From assembly GCA_964539235.1 (NCBI GenBank), contig CAZIIK010000010.1, forward strand, positions 1-6,232: a stretch of DNA of 6,232 bases. Direction: 5' to 3'. The position numbers and the translations under genes are program-made. Below the pieces are notes generated by a model that was not told the origin of the DNA, ran no database searches, and saw only the letters and a program-made list of their open reading frames with translations. Position 1 is the stretch's first letter. Each line of letters opens with the position of its first letter. This document shows positions 1-6,198 of the stretch, one piece after another. Source of the DNA: CAZIIK01 sp964539235 (GTDB lineage Bacteria; Pseudomonadota; Gammaproteobacteria; Francisellales; CACEW01).

Positions 1-37
1 ATAGCTCAGCAGCCAAATTTCCTGTAACATTTTGCAT
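1..37 (-). CDS. 5' end of an unidentified minus-strand gene (partial)
   Basis: Reading leftward from an ATG at 37-35, the frame is open to the window edge and encodes MQNVTGNLAAEL (12 codons). The start is chosen because a clean Shine-Dalgarno, AGGAG (51-47 on the minus strand), lies 9 nt upstream. The other nearby ATG (30-28) has no such site. Twelve residues are too few to assign a family, so no function is proposed. The gene would be divergent from the synthase remnant to its right, and its leader contains the hairpin at 38-99. It could still be a chance ATG: the call rests on start context alone. Confidence 0.5.
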   Translation of the reverse strand, partial: MQNVTGNLAAEL

Positions 38-99
38 GTGGCGTATCTCCTATTTTTGTTGACTTATTTTTGCTGAAAATAGACAACAGGATACGCCGC
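38..99 (-). promoter_or_regulatory. Leader hairpin enclosing the ribosome-binding region of the leftmost gene
   Basis: Arms 38-47 (GTGGCGTATC) and 90-99 (GATACGCCGC) can form 10 base pairs, one of them a G-U type pair. Inside lies a second hairpin: 58-61 with 84-87 (GTTG/CAAC), then 63-70 with 76-82 (CTTATTTT/AAAATAG, one bulged T), with loop 71-75. In a minus-strand transcript the 3' arm of the outer stem sits exactly between the AGGAG (51-47) and the ATG (37). The stem would therefore fill the Shine-Dalgarno to start spacer and could hinder initiation. The left part also carries a near-direct repeat, CTATTTTTGTTGA (50-62) and CTTATTTTTGCTGA (63-76). A regulatory role is inferred; a decayed mobile-element end is an alternative. 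Confidence 0.45.
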
Positions 100-127
100 T
101 TCACTCACACTGTCATACACCAGAAAT

Positions 128-874
128 TATCATAACTCGGAGACTACTTCCATTATTTTCATTGCAGATGCAGTTTTTTCCATGGATGGCAATATTTTGC
201 CTTTGCCTGAGATTATCGATCTGTTGGCGTCTTTTCCTGATGTGACGCTAATTCTGGACAGCGCCCATGCAACAGCTAATTTGGGTAGAACAGGTCGAGG
301 TATATTGGAGCACTTCAATCTGAGTATTGATAATGTTGAACAACAAGGTATTGATTTGATTGTATTATCAACCCTATCAAAATGCGCAGCATCTGCGGGC
401 GCTGTGATTAGCAGTCACTCTCGAGCATTGTACAGGCTGATGCAAATGAGCATGTTCTACATCAATACAACTTCTTTGTCGCCAGGGCTATTGGCATCTG
501 CGACCAGTGCCCTCCAAACAATGATGAGGTGCCAGCACTATGTGGCGAAGTTACAAGCCAATACTCGGTATGCACGTGCAAAATTAGCTGCACAAAATTT
601 CAAAATATCTGGTGAAACGCATATCATTCCGATTTTTTTCAATAAAGATATTCAACAGGTGCAAAGGATCTCGCAGTGGTTGATGTATCGGTATCGTATC
701 TGGGTGGTTGCTGTGTCTCACGTGGCTTCTCCCCGTTTAAGTGTGGTAATTAATCGTTTGCATACGCATGAAGAAATCGATCGTTTAGTCAACGCATTGG
801 TAGAGATTCGCGAGCAGATTAAGCATCATGGCACGCTACCGCCAATCCAGGATTACCTTGCCGCAGTGGCCTGA
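128..874 (+). pseudogene. Alpha-oxoamine synthase family PLP enzyme, N-terminally truncated remnant
   Basis: The frame is open from position 83 (after a TAG at 80-82), but recognisable family sequence begins only near 140-180. The motif VFSMDGN spans 173-193, so the ATG at 182 is internal to it and is not a natural start. Counting that Met as residue 1, the PLP-binding DSAHA lies at 26-30 (Asp26, His29) and the Schiff-base lysine is Lys67 in STLSKC, so the PLP-binding half is preserved. Family members are about 390-400 residues; roughly the first 170 are missing, including the glycine-rich substrate-binding part and the region that stacks on the cofactor ring. The family includes KBL, AONS (BioF), ALAS, SPT and the CqsA/LqsA autoinducer synthases. 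The subfamily cannot be fixed from this fragment; it is more divergent than the intact kbl nearby. The 3' end runs 39 bp into the convergent tdh gene, so the last 13 residues are probably read-through past a lost stop. Confidence 0.7.
129..134 (-). promoter_or_regulatory. Possible -10 element for the leftmost minus-strand gene
   Basis: Read on the minus strand, 134-129 is TATGAT (5 of 6 to the sigma70 -10 consensus). A start near 122 would give a leader of about 85 nt containing the whole 38-99 hairpin. No convincing -35 lies 16-18 nt upstream, so this is weak. The same hexamer forms the -10 candidate of the transporter operon at 4426-4431. Confidence 0.25.
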
Positions 875-1888
875 TTGCATAATTTCAAAGCCCTTGGCGT
901 ATTCCGTGAACGGAAAGCGGTGGGTGATTAATGCATCCAGATTGAGGCCGCTTTGTAATAGGCTGACCATTTTGTACCAGGTTTCAAACATTTCTCGGCC
1001 ATAAATACCTTTCATGGTCAAACCGCGAAAGACCATTTTGTCCCAGTCGATGCCAACCTCTGGTTTGCCTGAGAGGCCCAGTAAGGCAAGCTTGCCACCG
1101 GTGTTCATCAGTTCGATCATGCCATTGATGGCTGAGGCGACACCGGAAACTTCCAGGCCAACATCGAAGCCTTCGGTCATGCCGATATCATTCATGCAAT
1201 CGTTTAGTTTTTCCGCTAAGCTTTCAGGGGTTGGGCAATCACTCACATTGAGTGCTTGAGTGACACCGAATTGTTTAGCCAATTCCAGGCGGTAATCATT
1301 GACATCGGTGATGACGATATGGCGTGCGCCCACGTGGCGACAAACTGCAGCTGCCATAATGCCAATCGGTCCTGCGCCGGTGATCAGAACATCTTCTCCG
1401 ACTAAATCAAAAGAAAGTGCGGTATGCACGGCATTGCCAAAAGGATCGAACATGGCCACTAAATCACTGCTGATGTCTGCAGGTACTTTAAATGCATTAA
1501 AAGCCGGGATTGCCAAGTATTCAGCAAAAGCTCCAGGACGATTAACCCCTACGCCCACTGTGTTGCGGCATAAATGGCGTTTTCCGCCACGACAATTACG
1601 ACAGGTGCCACAGGTGATATGGCCTTCACCGGAGACACGGTCACCCAGTTGATAGCCAAGCACTTGTGAGCCGAGTTCAACCACTTCGCCAACAAATTCG
1701 TGGCCTACATGCATCGGTACAGGAATGGTGTGCTGCGCCCATTCATCCCATTTGTAAATATGCAGGTCGGTGCCGCAAATTGCTGTTTTGTGGATTTTAA
1801 TCAGTAGGTCTTGCGGGCCAATTTCAGGTTTGGGGGCTTCTGTGAGCCAAATGCCGGGTTCAGCTTTGAGTTTCGAGAGGGCTTGCAT
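836..1888 (-). CDS. tdh: L-threonine 3-dehydrogenase
   Basis: This 350-residue zinc-dependent medium-chain dehydrogenase oxidises L-threonine with NAD+ to 2-amino-3-ketobutyrate, the first step of threonine breakdown to glycine. Visible residues are the catalytic-zinc set Cys38 (AICGTD) with His63-Glu64 (VGHEF), the structural-zinc cysteines 93, 96, 99 and 107, the Rossmann glycines GAGPIG at 171-176, and Asp195 (ITDVN) at the end of the second strand, as expected for NAD+. The sequence is E. coli Tdh-like throughout (ALSKLKAE, GEGHITCG, DPFGNAVHTALSFDLVGEDV, KGIYGREMFETWYKM). It is about 9 residues longer than the 341-residue E. coli enzyme because of an insert near 216-226. Its ATG shares one base with the kbl stop (TAATG), so translation is probably coupled; only a weak GGGA lies upstream. 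No terminator is visible after its TAG; its 3' end overlaps the convergent synthase remnant. Confidence 0.97.
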   Translation of the reverse strand: MQALSKLKAEPGIWLTEAPKPEIGPQDLLIKIHKTAICGTDLHIYKWDEWAQHTIPVPMHVGHEFVGEVVELGSQVLGYQLGDRVSGEGHITCGTCRNCRGGKRHLCRNTVGVGVNRPGAFAEYLAIPAFNAFKVPADISSDLVAMFDPFGNAVHTALSFDLVGEDVLITGAGPIGIMAAAVCRHVGARHIVITDVNDYRLELAKQFGVTQALNVSDCPTPESLAEKLNDCMNDIGMTEGFDVGLEVSGVASAINGMIELMNTGGKLALLGLSGKPEVGIDWDKMVFRGLTMKGIYGREMFETWYKMVSLLQSGLNLDALITHRFPFTEYAKGFEIMQSGHCGKVILDWR

Positions 1889-3084
1889 TATGCAATGATT
1901 CCCATTTCTTGACCGACTTGGGTAAAGGCGGCAATGGCTTGGTCAATCTGTTCACGGGTGTGAGACGCTGACATTTGCACGCGGATACGTGCTAAGCCTT
2001 TGGGCACTACAGGGTAAGAAAAAGCAATCACATAAATTTGATGTTGTAAGAGTTTCTCGGCCATTTCTGCGGCGACACGTTCTTCATAGAGCATCACCGG
2101 AATAATTGGATGTTCGCCGGGCACTAAGTCAAAACCAGCTGCAGCCATACCTGTGCGAAATTGCTGTTGATTGCATTGTAGTTGTGCACGTAAATCGTTA
2201 GAGCTTTCAATCAATTCAAGTGCCGTAATTGAGGTGGCCGCAATCACAGGTGCGACGGCGTTGGAAAACAGATAAGGTCGGGAGCGTTGTTTTAGCAGGG
2301 TAACAATCGATTTTTTCGCGGCGGTATATCCACCGGAAGCACCGCCAAGCCCTTTGCCTAATGTGCCTGTTAAAATATCAATGCGACCTTCTACACCACA
2401 AAATTCTGGTGTGCCACTACCATGCTTGCCAATAAAACCAGTGGCATGCGAATCATCTACCATCACCAACGCATTATAACGGTATGCTAAATCACAGATG
2501 GATTTAAGATCCGCAATAATGCCATCCATAGAAAAAACACCATCGGTTGCAATCATTTTATAGCTTACACCATCGGCATCGGCCTGTTTCAGCTGCGCTT
2601 CTAGGTCTGTCATATCATTGTTCTTATAGCGATAGCGTTTCGCTTTGCATAAGCGAACACCATCAATAATGCTGGCATGATTCAGTTGGTCAGAAATAAT
2701 GGCGTCTTCAGCTGTGAGTAGTACTTCGAATAATCCGCCATTTGCATCAAAACAGGATGGGTACAGAATCGTGTCATCCATACCTAAGAAGGCCGATAAT
2801 TTTTCTTCCAATTCGCGGTGAATTGTTTGTGTGCCACAAATAAAGCGCACAGAAGACATGCCATAGCCGTATTGTTGGATAAATTTTTCCGCAGCTTTAA
2901 CCAGCTTTGGGTGATTGGAGAGTCCTAGATAGTTATTGGCGCAGAAATTTAAGACTTTATCGCCATTTTTGAGTGTAATCTCAGCATCTTGTGGGGAAGC
3001 AATATAACGTTCGTTTTTGAACATGCCACTGGCTTGAATGGCTTTTAGTTGATCATCTAAGTTTTGGTAGAAGGTATGGCTCAT
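1888..3084 (-). CDS. kbl: 2-amino-3-ketobutyrate CoA ligase (glycine C-acetyltransferase)
   Basis: The product splits 2-amino-3-ketobutyrate with CoA into glycine and acetyl-CoA, trapping the unstable product of Tdh in the cytoplasm. At 398 residues it has the length of E. coli Kbl and aligns from MSHTFYQNLDDQL to the final GIIA. Visible PLP-site features are FCANNYLGL (48-56), SCFDANGG (110-117), NHASIIDG (135-142, ring-stacking His136), DGVFSMDG (181-188), DDSHATG (210-216, Asp210 and His213) and the Schiff-base Lys244 in GTLGKGLGG. The frame is open upstream to a Met at 3183, but those 33 residues resemble nothing in the family. The ATG at 3084 is chosen for family length and its AAAGGA ribosome site 8 nt upstream. 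It is the middle gene of the operon, 17 nt after the transporter stop and overlapping tdh by one base. Confidence 0.97.
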   Translation of the reverse strand: MSHTFYQNLDDQLKAIQASGMFKNERYIASPQDAEITLKNGDKVLNFCANNYLGLSNHPKLVKAAEKFIQQYGYGMSSVRFICGTQTIHRELEEKLSAFLGMDDTILYPSCFDANGGLFEVLLTAEDAIISDQLNHASIIDGVRLCKAKRYRYKNNDMTDLEAQLKQADADGVSYKMIATDGVFSMDGIIADLKSICDLAYRYNALVMVDDSHATGFIGKHGSGTPEFCGVEGRIDILTGTLGKGLGGASGGYTAAKKSIVTLLKQRSRPYLFSNAVAPVIAATSITALELIESSNDLRAQLQCNQQQFRTGMAAAGFDLVPGEHPIIPVMLYEERVAAEMAEKLLQHQIYVIAFSYPVVPKGLARIRVQMSASHTREQIDQAIAAFTQVGQEMGIIA

Positions 3085-3092
3085 TGTGATAA

Positions 3093-3098
3093 TCCTTT
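3093..3098 (-). promoter_or_regulatory. Ribosome-binding site that fixes the kbl start
   Basis: On the minus strand this reads AAAGGA, 8 nt before the ATG at 3084 and only 3 nt after the transporter stop (TAA, 3104-3102). It supports the 398-residue kbl product over the 33-residue longer reading. Confidence 0.8.
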
Positions 3099-3101
3099 CA
3101 A

Positions 3102-4388
3102 TTAACGTGAGAGACTGGTGCTGCGGCAATGGGTTTCGCGTATCCAGAAAGAAGCTAAAAACGCCACGACAAAATACAAGCAAAATAGTGCAAAGGTCAC
3201 TTGAAATGCGTGTATTTGTAGTGCCGGTGTGACTGCGGGGTGGTTCGCCAGCTGTAGGTCAATCAAGTAGCCAATCAAAGGAATGGAAAGTGAACCGATT
3301 AAAATCGAAGCCATATTGGTAATGCCCAATGAAATGCCGACAAAACGATGTGGGTTGAACTCGCTGGCCATGGCATATGATGGTGTAATGCCTGCATTGC
3401 ATACGCCGTATAGGAATAAAATGCCATATAGCAGATGAGATGATACAAACCAGGCATGTGCATACAGTGCGAGGGTCAGTAGTATCAATGAGCTAATGCA
3501 CGAAATGCGCATCACAGGCAGGCGCTTACCCCAACGGTCTGACCACCAACCAAATAAAGGGTTGCCGAAGACCATGCCAATAAATATCAAGCCTACATGT
3601 AGTGCTGCATGGTGAATATTTTCGTGGTAGTAGAGACTGATATAAGTTGTACCCCACATACCACCGAAGGCAGCTGTAGGGCCATACAGCATGCCAATGA
3701 AACAGCTGTTAATCCAAGTTTGTTTGTTACTCAGTACAATACGTAAGCCTTGCAACACACCCGTCTGCATTGCATTTTTATGGGGTATGAGTTTTTGTGT
3801 CATGCCTTTTGCCATCAAGGCAAACACGATGGCGAGTAGTAAAAATAAAATTGCAATTCCTAAATGTGTATGACGCCAGCCAAAGTGGCTAACTGCTTCG
3901 GACATAGGGGCCTCACCAATTGCCGCGCCGAGCATGCCCATAGCCTGAGTAACTCCAGTCAGCAGTGCAAAATGTTTAGGTGGGAAGCTATTTGAAATCA
4001 GTTTTAAGGTACCGATAAAAGCAAATGCTGCACTAAATCCAGATAAAAATCGTGCCAATATGGCCAACAAATAACTATGGGTGAGTGAAAATAACAATAA
4101 GCTGGCGGCACACAGTAGGATGGCGGTTAGCATCAACTTGTAACAGGAAAATCGGTCTAAAAGAATTCCGGCTGGCACTTGCATCACGATGTAGGCATAG
4201 TAAAAGGTTGCGGAAATGATGCCGACCATCAGAGCATTGGCATGGAAGGCTGTGGCCAGTTGATTATTAATGACACCCGGGGAGACGCGGACGAAATATT
4301 CCATGAGGAAAAACAATGCGCCAAGGGTCCAGCTATATTTAGGGTCAAATGCCTTTTTGAGACAGGATTTTAAGGTGCAATAACTCAC
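3102..4388 (-). CDS. MFS transporter, first gene of the threonine-degradation operon
   Basis: This is a 428-residue inner-membrane protein of the major facilitator superfamily with about 12 hydrophobic segments, the first near 19-40. Two copies of the loop 2-3/8-9 signature mark the two six-helix halves: GILLDRFSCYK at 74-84 and GWWSDRWGKRLP at 280-291. A motif-B-like RFLSG with Arg113 is also visible. A polar loop near 195-215 separates the halves. The start is GTG: an in-frame TAA lies 6 nt upstream, and the next Met (29) is inside the first helix. No clear Shine-Dalgarno precedes it. Substrate cannot be read from sequence. Being 17 nt upstream of kbl-tdh suggests uptake of threonine or a related amino acid (inference). 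Legionella Pht transporters, among them the threonine transporter PhtA, are a precedent for MFS amino-acid permeases in such bacteria, but I cannot confirm membership. Confidence 0.9.
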   Translation of the reverse strand: MSYCTLKSCLKKAFDPKYSWTLGALFFLMEYFVRVSPGVINNQLATAFHANALMVGIISATFYYAYIVMQVPAGILLDRFSCYKLMLTAILLCAASLLLFSLTHSYLLAILARFLSGFSAAFAFIGTLKLISNSFPPKHFALLTGVTQAMGMLGAAIGEAPMSEAVSHFGWRHTHLGIAILFLLLAIVFALMAKGMTQKLIPHKNAMQTGVLQGLRIVLSNKQTWINSCFIGMLYGPTAAFGGMWGTTYISLYYHENIHHAALHVGLIFIGMVFGNPLFGWWSDRWGKRLPVMRISCISSLILLTLALYAHAWFVSSHLLYGILFLYGVCNAGITPSYAMASEFNPHRFVGISLGITNMASILIGSLSIPLIGYLIDLQLANHPAVTPALQIHAFQVTFALFCLYFVVAFLASFWIRETHCRSTSLSR

Positions 4389-4425
4389 GTGGGGTTATGT
4401 GTCTTTGAAAAAATCTAAGCCGTGG

Positions 4426-4454
4426 ATCATAGCGGTTTGGCAATATTGAAGCAA
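4426..4454 (-). promoter_or_regulatory. Candidate sigma70 promoter of the MFS-kbl-tdh operon
   Basis: On the minus strand, TTGCTT (4454-4449) and TATGAT (4431-4426) are separated by 17 bp. The -10 matches 5 of 6 consensus bases; the -35 keeps the TTG. A start near 4419 would leave a leader of about 30 nt before the GTG at 4388. Confidence 0.45.
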
Positions 4455-4483
4455 TAGACTATCTCTCACGCTATCTAGGCCTG

Positions 4484-4513
4484 TTGAGCACCTGCCTGAT
4501 CCGCTAGTATATT
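4484..4513 (+). promoter_or_regulatory. Candidate promoter of the phosphopantetheinyl transferase gene
   Basis: TTGAGC (4484-4489) and TATATT (4508-4513) are separated by 18 bp, with 4 of 6 and 5 of 6 consensus matches. A start near 4520 would give almost no leader before the TTG at 4528 and a short one before the TTGs at 4534 or 4540. It is divergent from the operon promoter, the two being about 30 bp apart. Confidence 0.35.
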
Positions 4514-4527
4514 GCTTTAGGTCATCG

Positions 4528-5250
4528 TTGGGGTTGTCATTGGCTATTTGGATACAGAACGATTTTAAAAATTTTCAGCCGCAGTCTCAGGGCTTAAGTA
4601 TTTTTCGTTGGCCGGTTGTGGCCATGAACCCAGAAGCTTTTGCTCGTGTTCTGCATGAGACAGAGTTTGCACGGGCGCAGCGGTTCCGGTTTGTAGCAGA
4701 TCTTAATCGTTATATCGTTGCACGTGGTGGATTGCGTTATCTCTTGGCGCGCTATCTTAATTGTCATCCGCATCATGTGATTTTTGACTACAAAGATCAT
4801 GGTAAACCGGTCTTACCGCAACATGATGTGCAGTTCAATATTTCACATGCAGGTGACTGGGTCTTGGCTGTTATTGCACATGGACATGCTGTCGGTATTG
4901 ATGTGGAAGCATGGCGTGAAGTAGCTTGTCTAAGTTTGGCTAAACGATTTTTTTCTGAGTCTGAATACCAAGCACTATTAACCTTATCCGATAGTGCGTT
5001 GCCAGCAGCTTTTTTCCATATTTGGGTACAGAAAGAGGCTTTTGTCAAAGCATTAGGTGATGGCCTACAGTATGGTCTAGAGAAGTTTTCCGTTATTGCT
5101 CCCCCAGGAGCAGGTTTATCCGATCCGTCTTTGGCAAGTCAATGGCAAGTGAAAACTCTAGACATGCCAATGGGATACAGCGCAGCATATGCGGTGCCTG
5201 CTGTGCAAACTGCACCAGTTTATCAATATCAAATGGCTATGGATGGGTAA
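4528..5250 (+). CDS. Sfp-type 4'-phosphopantetheinyl transferase
   Basis: This cytoplasmic enzyme moves the 4'-phosphopantetheine arm of CoA onto a serine of carrier proteins. At 240 residues it has the Sfp/HetI/EntD-group length, not the short AcpS form. Visible motifs are FRFVADLNRY (53-62), HGKP (91-94), FNISHAGDW (103-111), GIDVE (123-127, metal-binding Asp125 and Glu127), FFSESEY (141-147) and WVQKEAFVKALGDG (166-179, the WxxKEA signature with Lys169 and Glu170). No in-frame ATG occurs before 4624, which would remove the conserved N-terminal strand. The start must therefore be TTG at 4528, 4534 or 4540; TTTAGG precedes the first at 6 nt and TGGGG precedes the third at 6 nt. No carrier protein, polyketide or peptide synthase lies in this window, so its partner is unknown. 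The acyl carrier protein is possible if the genome lacks AcpS. No plus-strand U-tract terminator follows. Confidence 0.93.
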   Translation: MGLSLAIWIQNDFKNFQPQSQGLSIFRWPVVAMNPEAFARVLHETEFARAQRFRFVADLNRYIVARGGLRYLLARYLNCHPHHVIFDYKDHGKPVLPQHDVQFNISHAGDWVLAVIAHGHAVGIDVEAWREVACLSLAKRFFSESEYQALLTLSDSALPAAFFHIWVQKEAFVKALGDGLQYGLEKFSVIAPPGAGLSDPSLASQWQVKTLDMPMGYSAAYAVPAVQTAPVYQYQMAMDG

Positions 5251-5274
5251 AAAAAGCAGCCCGAAGGCCGCTTT
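5249..5274 (-). terminator. Intrinsic terminator pointing leftward, with UUCG loop
   Basis: On the minus strand, 5274-5266 pairs with 5261-5253 as a 9-bp stem (AAAGCGGCC with GGCTGCTTT, one G-U pair) closed by a TTCG tetraloop. It ends in seven T (5255-5249). On the plus strand the same hairpin has an A-C mismatch and is followed by GAGGAG, so it is poor there. It abuts the phosphopantetheinyl transferase stop (TAA, 5248-5250), but that gene is on the other strand and no minus-strand gene lies just to the right. Confidence 0.65.
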
Positions 5275-5294
5275 GAGGAGGAGTATATAAAGAA

Positions 5295-5313
5295 GAACAC
5301 TTCGGAACAGTTC
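5295..5313. repeat. Imperfect 19-bp dyad, GAAC-N2-TTC-G-GAA-N2-GTTC
   Basis: The dyad is centred on 5304; outer GAAC/GTTC and inner TTC/GAA match, 14 of 18 positions. It also contains a GAAC-A-GTTC core (5305-5313). It could be an operator or an RNA hairpin, in the gap about 120 bp before the cfa promoter candidate. Chance cannot be excluded. Confidence 0.25.
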
Positions 5314-5431
5314 GCTCCTTGATGTCGACTACATTGTCTCAGTTAACGTCACATTTTGTACAGAGGATTGGGCTGGTTTGCTTGTAAGAGATTCGCCATT
5401 CTAATTTTATCAAGGCTGATGTATGCACCAA

Positions 5432-5459
5432 TTGTCAACAAAGGTCGCTATGGCATAAT
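5432..5459 (+). promoter_or_regulatory. Candidate sigma70 promoter of the cfa remnant
   Basis: TTGTCA (5432-5437) and CATAAT (5454-5459) are separated by 16 bp, each matching 5 of 6 consensus bases. Transcription would begin near 5466, about 20 nt before the GTG at 5485. The promoter appears intact although the gene is broken. Confidence 0.5.
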
Positions 5460-5484
5460 GAGCGCCAATTTTGACTAACTCACC

Positions 5485-6198
5485 GTGTTCAAGATGTCGA
5501 GTCGGACGAAAGCATTAAGTACAGAGTTATTTGGTTTAGCAGGGATAGAGGTCAACGGCCCTAATCCATGGGATGTGCAGATTCATGATGAGAGCACCTA
5601 CGATCGTATTATTAAGGACCATTCTTTAGGGCTAGGTGAAGCTTATATGGACTGCTGGTGGTCCAGCTAGTGCGTGGATGAAACCATTTTTCGCCTGTTA
5701 GCTGCGGGCATTGAAGGCAAGGTCAAACGCAGCCCAAAGCTGATGATGAGTTTAGTTGCTGCACGCCTGTTTAATTTGCAGAATCAAACCCGTTCGCAGA
5801 AAGTGGCCGATGTTCACTACAACCTCGATAATGATTTGTATAGCCGTATGCTAGGGCCAAGCATGAGTTATACCTGTGCGTATTGGCGTAAAGCTCGGAA
5901 GTTAGATACGGCTCAGGATCATAAGCACTATTTGATTTGCCGTAAGATAGGCCTTAAGCCGGGCGACAAAGTTTTAGAATTGGGTTGTGGCTGGGGTGGT
6001 TTCGCTGAGTATGCCGCTAAACATTATGGTGCTGAATTAACGTCCATTAATATTTCCAAAGAACAAGTGGCTTATGGACGTGAACGATGCAAAGAGGGTA
6101 TCCGAGAAGCTTCTGCCTTCGGCCAAGCCTTTGTTAAAGGCATTTTTCAGCATGCTACCGTAATGCACTCTACATTTGGATTTTTGATGCAAATTTGA
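5485..6198 (+). pseudogene. cfa: Cyclopropane-fatty-acyl-phospholipid synthase, interrupted and truncated
   Basis: The intact enzyme would transfer methylene from S-adenosylmethionine to unsaturated phospholipid acyl chains. From a GTG at 5485 (an ATG at 5494 is possible), 61 residues match the Cfa N-domain, ending LGLGEAYMDCWWSS. An in-frame TAG follows at 5668-5670, and matching sequence then continues in the same frame with no gap against E. coli Cfa. The second part has ARLFNLQN, HYNLDNDLYSRML, YTCAYW (Cys equivalent to E. coli Cys139) and the SAM-binding VLELGCGWGGF at about 163-173. Similarity stops after ERCKEG near 6101; the remaining 32 codons to the TGA at 6196-6198 are unrelated. 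E. coli Cfa is 382 residues, so about 45 percent is gone, including the bicarbonate-site residues equivalent to Glu239, His266 and Tyr317. It is a pseudogene even if the TAG is an error. Confidence 0.9.

Noticed and set aside
1014..1652. Plus-strand open frames of 81 and 117 codons within tdh
   Set aside because: They are antisense to a highly conserved gene, show low-complexity composition and have no recognisable motif.
3085..3183. N-terminal extension of Kbl by 33 residues to a Met at 3183
   Set aside because: It overlaps the transporter 3' end, has no family similarity, and a well-placed AAAGGA site marks the ATG at 3084.
4594..5048. Minus-strand open frames across the phosphopantetheinyl transferase
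   Set aside because: They lie opposite conserved motifs of a clear gene and resemble no family.
5305..5313. SOS-type LexA operator (GAAC core)
   Set aside because: GAAC-N4-GTTC is the Gram-positive form and the spacing here is one base; gammaproteobacterial LexA boxes differ.
5322..5387. 21-codon plus-strand frame beginning MSTTLSQLTSHF
   Set aside because: It has no Shine-Dalgarno at usable distance, no similarity and very short length.
6101..6150. Minus-strand frame MLKNAFNKGLAEGRSFSD as a transposase fragment
   Set aside because: Only about 17 codons lie outside antisense cfa and no transposase motif is recognisable.
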